From a virus: a stretch of DNA of 64,000 nt. Positions 20,321-26,921 of the stretch are shown in pieces. Where the stretch lies: the IMG/VR virus record IMGVR_UViG_3300050821_001858, positions 49,067 to 113,066 of that record; one strand, 5' to 3'. The translations under genes and the position numbers were made by a program. Position 1 is the stretch's first letter. Each line of letters starts with the position of its first letter. The notes beneath the pieces were generated by a model. It ran no database searches and was not told the origin of the DNA. It saw only the letters and a list, made by a program, of their open reading frames with translations.

Positions 20321-20848
20321 ATGACAGGTGAATATAATTATAAAGGTGATTACGGTGCTATTGCGGATCGACCAATCGATTCAGCTACTTGGACTGGTGA
20401 AGACACTAGTAAGTATCCGGTAGCGAATGCTGTTTATATCAATACCAATCCTGTTGGTACTAGTAATGTAATGCTTGAAACTACTCAAGATACAAAGTAT
20501 CAACAGTTTGAAGATGAAATACGGGCACTAATCAACAAACTATCACTTGAAGGTAATTCAAATACGCCTGATTTTATTCTCGCTGAGTTTCTGACAAACT
20601 GTCTTAAGGATTGGGATAGTGTTTCCTCTTATGAACAGTTTATGGATAGCGATGAAGTCCTTTGGGACTATCTGTGGCTTGCTCGCAGAACATTTCGAAA
20701 CACAAAGACTGTTCGTGCCAAGTGGTATATGCCGGTTATCGCTGAAAAGATAGCTTCGTCTTGGTGGAAAAAGTTGTATGTTTTCTGGGGAAGGCTTTGG
20801 GTTGCTTACCTAAATAATGGTAACTATAGTGATGCCTGGAAAAAGTAA
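20321..20848 (+). CDS. 175-residue protein, unknown function
   Basis: AAGGGAGATGAT precedes the ATG. Polar N-terminus with KYPVANAVYINTNPVGTSN (VAN-type motif seen elsewhere), a helical middle (YQQFEDEIRALINKLS), and a Trp-rich C-terminus (SSWWKKLYVFWGRLW). No family recognised. Confidence 0.55.
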   Translation: MTGEYNYKGDYGAIADRPIDSATWTGEDTSKYPVANAVYINTNPVGTSNVMLETTQDTKYQQFEDEIRALINKLSLEGNSNTPDFILAEFLTNCLKDWDSVSSYEQFMDSDEVLWDYLWLARRTFRNTKTVRAKWYMPVIAEKIASSWWKKLYVFWGRLWVAYLNNGNYSDAWKK

Positions 20849-20852
20849 TTAT

Positions 20853-20929
20853 TGGGGAGTAGGCTACGTTGGCTAAACCGCTTGGCTCTGAACCATGAGT
20901 AGAAGGTTCGACACCTTCCTCCCCATCCA
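20853..20929 (+). tRNA. tRNA-Gln(CTG)
   Basis: 77 nt, CCA encoded. Acceptor TGGGGAG/CTCCCCA, loop CTCTGAA, T arm GAAGGTTCGACACCTTC. Confidence 0.9.
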
Positions 20930-20937
20930 TTTTTCTC

Positions 20938-20966
20938 TTGACATTCGAGGGAGATAAGTATACAGT
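20938..20966 (+). promoter_or_regulatory. Sigma70-type promoter before tRNA-Cys
   Basis: TTGACA (20938-20943) with TATACAGT (-10 between 20959 and 20966), 8 nt before the tRNA. Confidence 0.5.
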
Positions 20967-20973
20967 AGATAAT

Positions 20974-21047
20974 GTCCTGTTGGCAGACCGACGATGCAAC
21001 GGATTGCAACCCCGTTAAAGCTGGTTTAATTCCGGCACAGGACTCCA
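20974..21047 (+). tRNA. tRNA-Cys(GCA)
   Basis: 74 nt, CCA encoded. Acceptor GTCCTGT/ACAGGAC, anticodon loop TTGCAAC (one mismatch closes the stem), T stem GCTGG/CCGGC with loop TTTAATT. Confidence 0.88.
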
Positions 21048-21054
21048 CTTTAAT

Positions 21055-21137
21055 GGTCTAGTAACCGGTTCGGGTTTCTACCCCGCTATCCGTAATTGGA
21101 GTTGTAAATGCGGGTTCGAGCCCTGCCTAGATCGCCA
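21055..21137 (+). tRNA. tRNA-Arg(TCT) lacking a D arm
   Basis: 83 nt, CCA encoded. Acceptor GGTCTAG/CTAGATC, anticodon stem CGGG/CCCG with loop TTTCTAC, T arm GCGGGTTCGAGCCCTGC. As in tRNA-Arg(TCG), no D arm precedes the anticodon, and GTAATTGGAGTTGTAAAT lies between anticodon and T arms. Confidence 0.7.
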
Positions 21138-21153
21138 TTTTAGGAGGTATATT

Positions 21154-21315
21154 ATGAAAGATGTTGATGCTGATCTTACCGAAGCATTATCGATTATCGC
21201 TGGTTTAATGTATTATGTTTCTGGTCATGATCTACGAGAAAGAGAAGCAAAGATTTTGAAAGAGTATTGCAATCGTGCTAATTCTCTTAGACAAAAGTAT
21301 CAAACGCTTTCTTAG
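21154..21315 (+). CDS. 53-residue protein
   Basis: TTAGGAGGT precedes the ATG, one of the best ribosome sites in the region. Helical and charged (LREREAKILKEYCNRANSL). Its TAG is nucleotides 8-10 of the next tRNA-Gly. Confidence 0.6.
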   Translation: MKDVDADLTEALSIIAGLMYYVSGHDLREREAKILKEYCNRANSLRQKYQTLS

Positions 21316-21381
21316 TTCAACCGGAGAGAATAGTTGTTTCCTAAACTTCAGATTTGGGTTCGAGTCCCAAGGAAAGCACCA
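21306..21381 (+). tRNA. tRNA-Gly, probable anticodon TCC, 8-nt loop
   Basis: 76 nt, CCA encoded. Acceptor GCTTTCT/GGAAAGC, T arm TTGGGTTCGAGTCCCAA, stem AGTT/AACT with loop GTTTCCTA. The final A of CCA is the first base of the next ATG, and the acceptor supplies AAGGA as its ribosome site. Confidence 0.7.
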
Positions 21382-21710
21382 TGACTAGATTAGAGAAGAT
21401 TGATGCGTTTTATGCGGTTGCTTTTATTGGTATTATGATCTATGTTTTTTGGTTTTATGTTCCTATGCAGTCTCATAGTTATTACATTCAAGGAACATTT
21501 GACGGTAAAGTTGGTTTAATAATGAATAGTCCTTTCATAGTTAAAGAACTTTGTGAGGATGTTGCTAAAGAGGCTCAAGCCGAAGTTGATTTGAATAAAC
21601 TGAGCATCTATATGATCCCTATAGAAGATCGTACTGATGTAATGAAAGAAGCTTTGAAAACTGATATCAAGATATCTTGTGTTTCAAAGAAACCGATTAT
21701 GGAAAGTTAA
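21381..21710 (+). CDS. Membrane-anchored protein, unknown function
   Basis: 109 residues: one membrane segment (about 11-32), then a soluble exterior domain with two Cys (LCEDVAKEA, ISCVSKK). The ATG overlaps the CCA of the upstream tRNA; its TAA is nucleotides 8-10 of tRNA-Ser(GCT). The gene is therefore clamped between two tRNAs. Confidence 0.6.
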   Translation: MTRLEKIDAFYAVAFIGIMIYVFWFYVPMQSHSYYIQGTFDGKVGLIMNSPFIVKELCEDVAKEAQAEVDLNKLSIYMIPIEDRTDVMKEALKTDIKISCVSKKPIMES

Positions 21711-21787
21711 ATCGCCAGGGCGCGATACCCGATTGCTAATCGGAGGGAACCGAAAGGTTTGAGTTTCGAGTACTCAGCTTTCCGCCA
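21701..21787 (+). tRNA. tRNA-Ser(GCT)
   Basis: 87 nt class II, CCA encoded. Acceptor GGAAAGT/GCTTTCC, D stem ATCG/CGAT, anticodon loop TTGCTAA, variable arm AACCGAAAGGTT. Confidence 0.9.
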
Positions 21788-21791
21788 ATAC

Positions 21792-21866
21792 GCGATGCTT
21801 GTATAGAAGGATATGCCCTAGGTTTCCACCCTAGAGAGACTGGATCGTTACCAGTGCATCGCTCCA
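21792..21866 (+). tRNA. tRNA-Gly(TCC)
   Basis: 75 nt, CCA encoded. Acceptor GCGATGC/GCATCGC, anticodon stem CTAGG/CCTAG with loop TTTCCAC, T stem ACTGG/CCAGT with loop ATCGTTA. Confidence 0.88.
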
Positions 21867-21893
21867 TATTAACCCTAACAGAGGATTATTATT

Positions 21894-22202
21894 ATGAGTT
21901 TAACAGGTATGATTTTAGGTTGTGTGCTTGCCGCTGGTGGCAATGCTCCGGTGGATTGTGGTTCTGATACTGATTTGGTATTGGCTCGCTCTAAGCCAGA
22001 TGTTTTTGCAACATTAAATGATTGTAATGAGGAATCTGGTCAGTATGTAGCTGAGATGGTAAGCCCCGTTGCTCGCCTTATGTATGGGGTACCTCCTGAA
22101 GTAAACGTAATCTATTATCGTTGCCTGGACGGTGATAAGGTAGTTTATGACTCTCTTACTCAGGGGAAGAATATTCTCGACCAAGATAATGATTCGAAAT
22201 AA
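21894..22202 (+). CDS. Exported small protein, paralogue 1
   Basis: 102 residues with a short signal-like N-terminus (GMILGCVLAAGG). Shared with the next gene: T-G-x-I-L-x-C at the start, a Cys-acidic middle, and D-K-V-V-Y-D/N-S-L near the end. AGAGGATTATT precedes the ATG. Function unknown. Confidence 0.6.
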   Translation: MSLTGMILGCVLAAGGNAPVDCGSDTDLVLARSKPDVFATLNDCNEESGQYVAEMVSPVARLMYGVPPEVNVIYYRCLDGDKVVYDSLTQGKNILDQDNDSK

Positions 22203-22217
22203 GAAAGGAAACATATC

Positions 22218-22544
22218 ATGCTTACAGGTGTTATTCTTGCGTGTGCCGTTAGTTTAGCTAACCCTTCAATCAACGCTGTTGATCCTGAGAATTGTATGCC
22301 GATTTGGTCATATTCTTCTGATCCTTTGGCTTTTGAAGATGTGGATGAATGTCAATCAGAATCAAGGGATTTTCTTGAACAACTTGCACAGAGCGACGAT
22401 ATTCGAAAGCATTTGAATGCTCCTACTGTCCGTACATTGAATAATGGTAGCATTCCAGTTTATTTCTTTGTTTGTAAAGACAAGGATGAGAAAGTAGTTT
22501 ATAACTCCTTGAAGAATGCTCAAGATAATAACAAGGATCAATAA
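22218..22544 (+). CDS. Exported small protein, paralogue 2
   Basis: 108 residues, tandem relative of the preceding gene (TGVILACAVSLA start, YFFVCKDKDEKVVYNSL end). AAAGGAAAC precedes the ATG. The pair probably arose by duplication. Confidence 0.6.
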   Translation: MLTGVILACAVSLANPSINAVDPENCMPIWSYSSDPLAFEDVDECQSESRDFLEQLAQSDDIRKHLNAPTVRTLNNGSIPVYFFVCKDKDEKVVYNSLKNAQDNNKDQ

Positions 22545-22558
22545 ATAGAGAGAGTTAT

Positions 22559-22629
22559 TGGGGTGACCAGAAGTTGGAACGGTGCCTTTGAAGCATCGGA
22601 GTAGGGGGCAGTACCTTACACCCCATCCA
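22559..22629 (+). tRNA. tRNA-Gln(TTG)
   Basis: 71 nt, CCA encoded. Acceptor TGGGGTG/CACCCCA, anticodon stem GGTGC/GCATC with loop CTTTGAA; T loop GGCAGTA, the same unusual loop as in the tmRNA T arm. Confidence 0.85.
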
Positions 22630-22634
22630 GTTAT

Positions 22635-22710
22635 GGCGGTATAGCTTAATCGGCTAGAGCGGGCGTCTCATAAGCGTCAGATTCGGGTTCGATCCCCGGT
22701 TCCGCTACCA
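22635..22710 (+). tRNA. tRNA-Met(CAT), copy 2
   Basis: 76 nt, CCA encoded. Acceptor GGCGGTA/TTCCGCT, anticodon stem GGCGT/GCGTC with loop CTCATAA, T loop TTCGATC. Confidence 0.9.
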
Positions 22711-22729
22711 ATTTAAGAAAGGTAACCAG

Positions 22730-22915
22730 ATGACAAAGATGTTTGCGGTTTTTGCACTTATTATCATGACGATCCCGGCATTGGGTGCTACACCTTCTAT
22801 TGTTGCACGCCACCCTTCCCAGCCTCGTGTACAACCACATTTTCAGAACCATGTGCCGAGTAAACCTATGCAACAGCAGCGTTTAAATCCGCGTGGGAGT
22901 GTTGTAGTTCAGTAA
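22730..22915 (+). CDS. Secreted 61-residue protein
   Basis: Clear Sec signal (KMFAVFALIIMTIPALGA) with cleavage after ALGA; the mature part is short, Pro/Gln/His-rich and basic. AGGTAACCAG precedes the ATG. Function unknown. Confidence 0.6.
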   Translation: MTKMFAVFALIIMTIPALGATPSIVARHPSQPRVQPHFQNHVPSKPMQQQRLNPRGSVVVQ

Positions 22916-22927
22916 AGGATATAATCC

Positions 22928-23017
22928 ATGCTTTTGTTCTTACAAATTATAACAGCTATTGGTATCATTGCCGGTGCTTATTTTATGTATAGAACTTGGC
23001 CAAATAAAGATTTGTAA
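22928..23017 (+). CDS. 29-residue single-TM peptide
   Basis: Hydrophobic segment over residues 2-22, tail MYRTWPNKDL. AAGGATATAATCC precedes the ATG and a strong terminator follows. Confidence 0.45.
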   Translation: MLLFLQIITAIGIIAGAYFMYRTWPNKDL

Positions 23018-23047
23018 TAGGGCAGCACACACACAATTGCTACCCCA

Positions 23048-23095
23048 AGCCCCCATAGATATACGAAAATTATGTCTATGGGGGCTTTTTTTATG
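23048..23095 (+). terminator. Strong Rho-independent terminator
   Basis: AGCCCCCATAGA and TCTATGGGGGCT form a 12-bp stem followed by a run of T. Confidence 0.9.
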
Positions 23096-23105
23096 CTTTT
23101 TTAAC

Positions 23106-23134
23106 TTGATCTACCTTTCGATTTGTGGTATAAA
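23106..23134 (+). promoter_or_regulatory. Sigma70-type promoter
   Basis: TTGATC (23106-23111), 17 nt, TATAAA (23129-23134), driving the secreted protein at 23188. Confidence 0.65.
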
Positions 23135-23187
23135 TATCTTGCTGCAATGCAGCATTTCATTTAAACTCTAGACGAAAGGAAATGATT

Positions 23188-23382
23188 ATGAAGAAGATGT
23201 TTGTAATGGCGGCTCTTGCCGTTGCTTTAGTCAATCCGGTTTTTGCTGCGGAGACTGTTTCGAAGGTTCATTATAAGAGCCCGAAGACCCCGATGAAGGT
23301 ATACTCGCCTAAGTATTACTTTCCGACAACGACTGCCCCGTATGATCATGATTTCCAGCTTGGTGCTCAGATTTACGGGTAA
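23188..23382 (+). CDS. Secreted 64-residue protein
   Basis: Signal peptide KKMFVMAALAVALVNPVFA with cleavage before AET; the mature part is Lys/Tyr/Pro-rich (KSPKTPMKVYSPKYYF). Has its own promoter and terminator. The ATG at 23182 is too close to AAAGGAA, so 23188 is preferred. Confidence 0.65.
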   Translation: MKKMFVMAALAVALVNPVFAAETVSKVHYKSPKTPMKVYSPKYYFPTTTAPYDHDFQLGAQIYG

Positions 23383-23388
23383 GGTTTA

Positions 23389-23409
23389 AGGGGCATAAGT
23401 GCCCCTTTT
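23389..23409 (+). terminator. Rho-independent terminator
   Basis: GGGGC, ATAAGT loop, GCCCC, TTTT. Confidence 0.8.
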
Positions 23410-23424
23410 CATTTGGAGATACTA

Positions 23425-23616
23425 ATGAATCCTTTAGTTTATTGGTATAAGAAAAACCTTGATAATAAAATCGTAAGTTTCCGTGATAGTTGGAGCGGGA
23501 TTTTTGTTCTTTCAATTCCCGATAATAGTTGGTCCCGGTGGCATCATTTTCTTCCTGTTTCAACTACTAGAATGTATACGTTTGCCTATCGACCCAATTC
23601 ATTGTTCGATGAATAA
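23425..23616 (+). CDS. 63-residue small protein (mini-protein set)
   Basis: TTTGGAGATACTA precedes the ATG. Trp-rich, ending PNSLFDE. Between it and 23707 there is only a GGAAGC/GCTTCC hairpin (about 23667-23685) and a possible 13-codon frame. Confidence 0.55.
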   Translation: MNPLVYWYKKNLDNKIVSFRDSWSGIFVLSIPDNSWSRWHHFLPVSTTRMYTFAYRPNSLFDE

Positions 23617-23706
23617 ATAAGGATATGAATATGATTAACAAAGGAGATTACCTCATGACGATATAAGGAAGCAATTGGGCTTCCTATATTCTCATAGGAG
23701 GTAAGT

Positions 23707-23922
23707 ATGACTGGTGCCACTCAACAGGCAAAGAAGTCTAAGAAGCAGCGTAAGGTTGGTCGTAATGCGACCTACTGTAACTTTTATCGTTTGACTAATC
23801 GTCGCGAGAAGAACAAGGTGAAGAAGATTAATCGTCACCTTAAGAAGCACAGCGGAGATAAGGTTGCCAAAGACGCTGTTGTGCGTCTTAAGAACGTTAT
23901 CGCTGGAATCAAGGGGGAGTGA
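23707..23922 (+). CDS. 71-residue highly basic protein
   Basis: Lys/Arg-rich with KKSKKQRKVGRN and YRLTNRREKNKVKKINRHLKKH; the NRREKNKxKKxxRHL pattern recalls small phage nucleic-acid-binding proteins. TAGGAGGTAAGT precedes the ATG and a terminator overlaps the end, implying high, independent expression. Confidence 0.65.
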   Translation: MTGATQQAKKSKKQRKVGRNATYCNFYRLTNRREKNKVKKINRHLKKHSGDKVAKDAVVRLKNVIAGIKGE

Positions 23923-23934
23923 AATCCCCCTTTT
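23913..23934 (+). terminator. Rho-independent terminator
   Basis: GGGGGA, GTGAAA loop region, TCCCCC, TTTT; begins inside the last codons of the basic protein. Confidence 0.8.
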
Positions 23935-23950
23935 ACATCATGAGGATCAT

Positions 23951-24163
23951 ATGAACATATTCTTCAATATACGTCCATATACATCTAGACCTTATATGTT
24001 GGATTCTGATACACATTCGCCTAATCTAGAAAGATATATAAGTAGGTCAGCCATTAATTTTGTGAGGGAAGTTTTTCCTCATGCCATAAACACGTGTGGA
24101 ACATTACAACATTTCTATACGATTATGAATGACTATTTCACGTGTATATTAGCTGAAGGATGA
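23951..24163 (+). CDS. 70-residue small protein (mini-protein set)
   Basis: TGAGGATCAT precedes the ATG. Aromatic-rich (FYTIMNDYFTCILAEG end). Overlaps the next gene's first possible start. Confidence 0.5.
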   Translation: MNIFFNIRPYTSRPYMLDSDTHSPNLERYISRSAINFVREVFPHAINTCGTLQHFYTIMNDYFTCILAEG

Positions 24164-24165
24164 TC

Positions 24166-24360
24166 ATGATACAATTAATGTATGTTGAATTGTATAAGTC
24201 TAAATTAATTCAATCAGGATCGATGTCTGGTCGTTTAGAACGTGAATTAGACATTGATACAACATCAATAAGACGTGTTTTTGACAATCATTATCGGGCT
24301 GAGATGCATTTTGTTGCTGATGTACTAGGTTTGTTTACCGATATATTCGCCCCCGACTAA
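24166..24360 (+). CDS. 64-residue small protein (mini-protein set)
   Basis: The ATG at 24166 has GAAGGA 6 nt upstream (24160 is too close to it). Ends VLGLFTDIFAPD, with the I-F-acidic finish common to the set. Terminator overlaps the stop. Confidence 0.5.
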   Translation: MIQLMYVELYKSKLIQSGSMSGRLERELDIDTTSIRRVFDNHYRAEMHFVADVLGLFTDIFAPD

Positions 24361-24374
24361 GGGGGCTTTTTTTT
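24349..24374 (+). terminator. Rho-independent terminator
   Basis: GCCCCC, GACTAA loop, GGGGGC and eight T. Confidence 0.9.
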
Positions 24375-24377
24375 GCC

Positions 24378-24406
24378 TTGACGAACCCCTAACTATCTGA
24401 TATACT
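24378..24406 (+). promoter_or_regulatory. Promoter of methionine aminopeptidase
   Basis: TTGACG (24378-24383), 17 nt, TATACT (24401-24406); 8 nt to the ATG at 24415. Confidence 0.7.
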
Positions 24407-24414
24407 GGTGCAAA

Positions 24415-25167
24415 ATGGAATATGAAGAAAAATTCCGGGGTATGGCTCATGCAGGTCAACACGCATCCCGGTGCCTCTCGTTATTAAAAGATTTGATTGT
24501 ACCGGGCTGGTCAACGGCTCGGATTGATGCGTTCGTCCATGATTATGCTAAGGCTAATGATTTAATATGTGCGACGAAGGGATATAAGGGTTTCCCTGCC
24601 TATTGTTGTACTTCCGTCAACCACATTGTCTGTCATGGTATACCATCCTTAAGTAAAATACTCAAAGATGGTGACTTATTAAAGGTTGATATCACATTCA
24701 TTAATAAGGATGGCTGGCATGGTGATACATGTCGGACATATTTCGTCGGTGACGCTTCAGTTAAAGCCACTCGGGTTGCTCAGGTCGCTAAGGAAGCCAT
24801 GGATAGAGCGATTGCTATTATTCGCCCCGGTGTGACGTTTGGTCATCTGGGGAAGGTATGTGAAGACTATGTTAACAGTCAAAGGATGGGTGTGGTCAAG
24901 GGATATTGTGGTCATGGAATAGGGCAAGAGTTTCATACTTTACCTCCTATTCTACATTATTATGATCCGAAGAGTTCCTATGCGCATCAACCTATTCTAG
25001 AAGGAATGACCTTTACAGTTGAACCAATGGTAACATTTGGTAAGTCGGATGTAAAGGAACTGTCTGATGGGTGGTCGGTAGTTACTAAAGACCGATCCCT
25101 GTCAGCACAATGGGAACACACAATAGGAGTAGTTGCAAATGGGCACCACATATTCACCGCCTACTAA
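24415..25167 (+). CDS. map: Type I methionine aminopeptidase
   Basis: 250 residues, the usual length of bacterial MetAP I. It removes N-terminal Met from nascent proteins with a dinuclear metal site: D92 (VDITF), D104 (HGDTCRT), H167 (GHGIG), E203 (VEPM) and E234 (WEHT); H74 is the conserved substrate-site His. The promoter -10 lies 8 nt from the ATG and no ribosome site is visible, so the mRNA is probably leaderless. With the tRNAs, release factor, tmRNA and RNase P RNA it extends the phage's protein-synthesis gene set. Confidence 0.95.
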   Translation: MEYEEKFRGMAHAGQHASRCLSLLKDLIVPGWSTARIDAFVHDYAKANDLICATKGYKGFPAYCCTSVNHIVCHGIPSLSKILKDGDLLKVDITFINKDGWHGDTCRTYFVGDASVKATRVAQVAKEAMDRAIAIIRPGVTFGHLGKVCEDYVNSQRMGVVKGYCGHGIGQEFHTLPPILHYYDPKSSYAHQPILEGMTFTVEPMVTFGKSDVKELSDGWSVVTKDRSLSAQWEHTIGVVANGHHIFTAY

Positions 25168-25369
25168 AATACCCCAAAAATTGTACAAATTGGTAAGAAA
25201 AATGTCTGGTATAGTCAATCATTGTTACGATCCAAGAGATCATCTGGCAGTCCATTACTTTCATGAAGAGAGTTATATAGCAAGAAATGCTCGGATCATG
25301 GACCCGGTGGAAGTAACTTTGAGATGGGATGGAATATTCGATAAAAAGAGGAAAGTATATGACGAATAA
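25139..25369 (+). CDS. 76-residue small protein (mini-protein set)
   Basis: The ATG at 25139 follows AGGAGTAGTTGCAA and overlaps the aminopeptidase by 29 nt; ATG 25202 is an alternative. His/Tyr-rich, ending WDGIFDKKRKVYDE. Confidence 0.5.
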   Translation: MGTTYSPPTKIPQKLYKLVRKMSGIVNHCYDPRDHLAVHYFHEESYIARNARIMDPVEVTLRWDGIFDKKRKVYDE

Positions 25370-25553
25370 AGAAGTAAAACAACTTGTCAACTTGATACTA
25401 TCAATTGAGCGACGTTGCAAGACTGAAAATGTATTTCTTCAAGCTACTGTTGATCCCTACAAGGAATTTGATCCTGAGGCACAACAGGGACCGCTGGTCA
25501 CTAAGCTGTTTCAAATGGCGAAGGATATGAAAAAGCAACTCGCCCGTAAATAG
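25359..25553 (+). CDS. 64-residue helical protein
   Basis: GAGGAAAGTAT precedes the ATG. Helices KEVKQLVNLILSIERR and KLFQMAKDMKKQLARK around a polar middle. Unknown function. Confidence 0.55.
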   Translation: MTNKEVKQLVNLILSIERRCKTENVFLQATVDPYKEFDPEAQQGPLVTKLFQMAKDMKKQLARK

Positions 25554-25556
25554 TTC

Positions 25557-25585
25557 TTGACAAAAGCCGAGAAATCCAGTAGTAT
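25557..25585 (+). promoter_or_regulatory. Promoter of the glutaredoxin gene
   Basis: TTGACA (25557-25562), 17 nt, TAGTAT (25580-25585). Confidence 0.65.
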
Positions 25586-25606
25586 CAATACTTTAAGGGA
25601 GATCAT

Positions 25607-25852
25607 ATGAAAGTCGAATTGATTACTCGCACGGGTTGTATTCACTGCAACTCGACCAAACAGATTCTAAACAATCATAATATCGAATATACTGAAAAGG
25701 TTATTGGGGAGGATATTTCAAGAGAGGAAGTTAAGGCTCTCTATCCTGATGTAACCAAGGTTCCGATCATTTTGGTGAATTCTACTCGTGTCGAAGGACC
25801 ATCAGAGTTGAAGTTGCTTTTGGAGAAGGGTCAATTGGAGCAATTGCAATGA
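25607..25852 (+). CDS. Glutaredoxin
   Basis: 81 residues, thioredoxin fold with C11-I-H-C14 redox site and the cis-Pro loop KVPIILV. It can serve as electron donor for ribonucleotide reductase (nrdJ at the window start) or as a general thiol reductase. AAGGGAGATCAT precedes the ATG; it has its own promoter. The next gene is ATGA-coupled. Confidence 0.9.
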   Translation: MKVELITRTGCIHCNSTKQILNNHNIEYTEKVIGEDISREEVKALYPDVTKVPIILVNSTRVEGPSELKLLLEKGQLEQLQ

Positions 25853-26124
25853 GCTATCTATCAGTTAATAAGAATGAACTTCAACGAGATTTGAAACTAG
25901 CTATTGCCGAGATTGCTTATCATAACGATGAAGGTGTGCCCCGTAAAGCTATTATTACGTTGCAGCGTGAATATATTCCAGAACATGATAGATATCGTAT
26001 TGATGAAATTGTTAATCAAGAAAGCAGGGGCGATGTTATTAAAGTTTGGGATGTTAATCATTCGGCTTGGCGTCTTATTCCTCTTGCGCATGTAGTATAT
26101 GTACAAATGAAAGATGGCTGGTGA
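25849..26124 (+). CDS. 91-residue protein, unknown function
   Basis: ATGA overlap with glutaredoxin. Alpha/beta mix: helix ELQRDLKLAIAEIAYH, strands AIITLQREYI and HVVYVQMKDG. No family recognised. Confidence 0.55.
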   Translation: MSYLSVNKNELQRDLKLAIAEIAYHNDEGVPRKAIITLQREYIPEHDRYRIDEIVNQESRGDVIKVWDVNHSAWRLIPLAHVVYVQMKDGW

Positions 26125-26302
26125 AAAAATTTATATGCATACATTTCCTCATTCGATCCAGGGACCCACACAACGTGTTTATGCTAAGTTGCGTGATCGA
26201 ATAATATGTTATAGTTGGATGTATACAGAACGATGGGATAACAACGTACTTAATTCTATTGTTGAAACTTTAGAACATCATGGGATTTTCGATGAAGAAT
26301 GA
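26114..26302 (+). CDS. 62-residue small protein (mini-protein set)
   Basis: Start uncertain (26114 or 26135). Ends VETLEHHGIFDEE, the I-F-acidic finish of the set. Confidence 0.5.
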   Translation: MAGEKIYMHTFPHSIQGPTQRVYAKLRDRIICYSWMYTERWDNNVLNSIVETLEHHGIFDEE

Positions 26303-26501
26303 CCTTAGTTGTATACGAGATTATGGCAACAATTTACGTATGGATTGTGAGAATAAAACATATAATAGAATAGACTTGGTTTTATCTCATTTACTTGATG
26401 ATGTTGGTCTATTTGCTCTATTTAATATGTTTTGGGATTTTAATCTGAGGGGAAATCTTGATCAGTACTTACAAAACGAAAAGATTTGGGCAAAAAGATG
26501 A
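26292..26501 (+). CDS. 69-residue small protein (mini-protein set)
   Basis: ATG 26292 after TGGGATTTTCG. Asn/Phe-rich (VGLFALFNMFWDFNLRGN). ATGA-linked to the next gene. Confidence 0.5.
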   Translation: MKNDLSCIRDYGNNLRMDCENKTYNRIDLVLSHLLDDVGLFALFNMFWDFNLRGNLDQYLQNEKIWAKR

Positions 26502-26728
26502 AATATTATCTTATTCAAACACTTTCACAACACTCTATAAGCTATTTGATATCGACGGAGGAAGTGGTATCGAATGCGGCGATACAGGAAGCGATTGAGC
26601 AGGGTGTTATTCGAGAATATCAGCAAGAATTTTTGGGGGAAAGGATCGTCGGTCTTCAAGAGATTACCGAAGATGAGATGAAGAAACGTATACCTATTAA
26701 AGATGAAGAAAAATTTGATCAAGGCTAG
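26498..26728 (+). CDS. 76-residue protein, unknown function
   Basis: ATGA-coupled. Acidic, with LISTEEVVSNAAIQEAIEQGVI and EITEDEMKKRIPIKDEE. Differs in composition from the mini-protein set. No family recognised. Confidence 0.55.
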   Translation: MKYYLIQTLSQHSISYLISTEEVVSNAAIQEAIEQGVIREYQQEFLGERIVGLQEITEDEMKKRIPIKDEEKFDQG

Positions 26729-26921
26729 AGACATTCGAGATACAGTTTGGGATATCTATTATTCCTATGTTCATTTGATTGCCCATAAAATTCAATTTGA
26801 ACATATATTTGATTTTATTCCGAATATTGCTGATTATAATTTAGTTGAAATTCAGTGGGATATGCCTTTATGGAATCCCGTTTTGAGTGCATTGAGAGAT
26901 AGTAAGTTTTATGACAAATAG
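26703..26921 (+). CDS. 72-residue small protein (mini-protein set)
   Basis: Overlaps its neighbours by 26 and 11 nt. Helix RDTVWDIYYSYVHLIAHKI, then QWDMPLWNPVLSALRDSKFYDK split by a turn; the MPLWNPV piece resembles MPWDQF at 7887 and MPSWAI at 34618. Confidence 0.55.
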   Translation: MKKNLIKARDIRDTVWDIYYSYVHLIAHKIQFEHIFDFIPNIADYNLVEIQWDMPLWNPVLSALRDSKFYDK

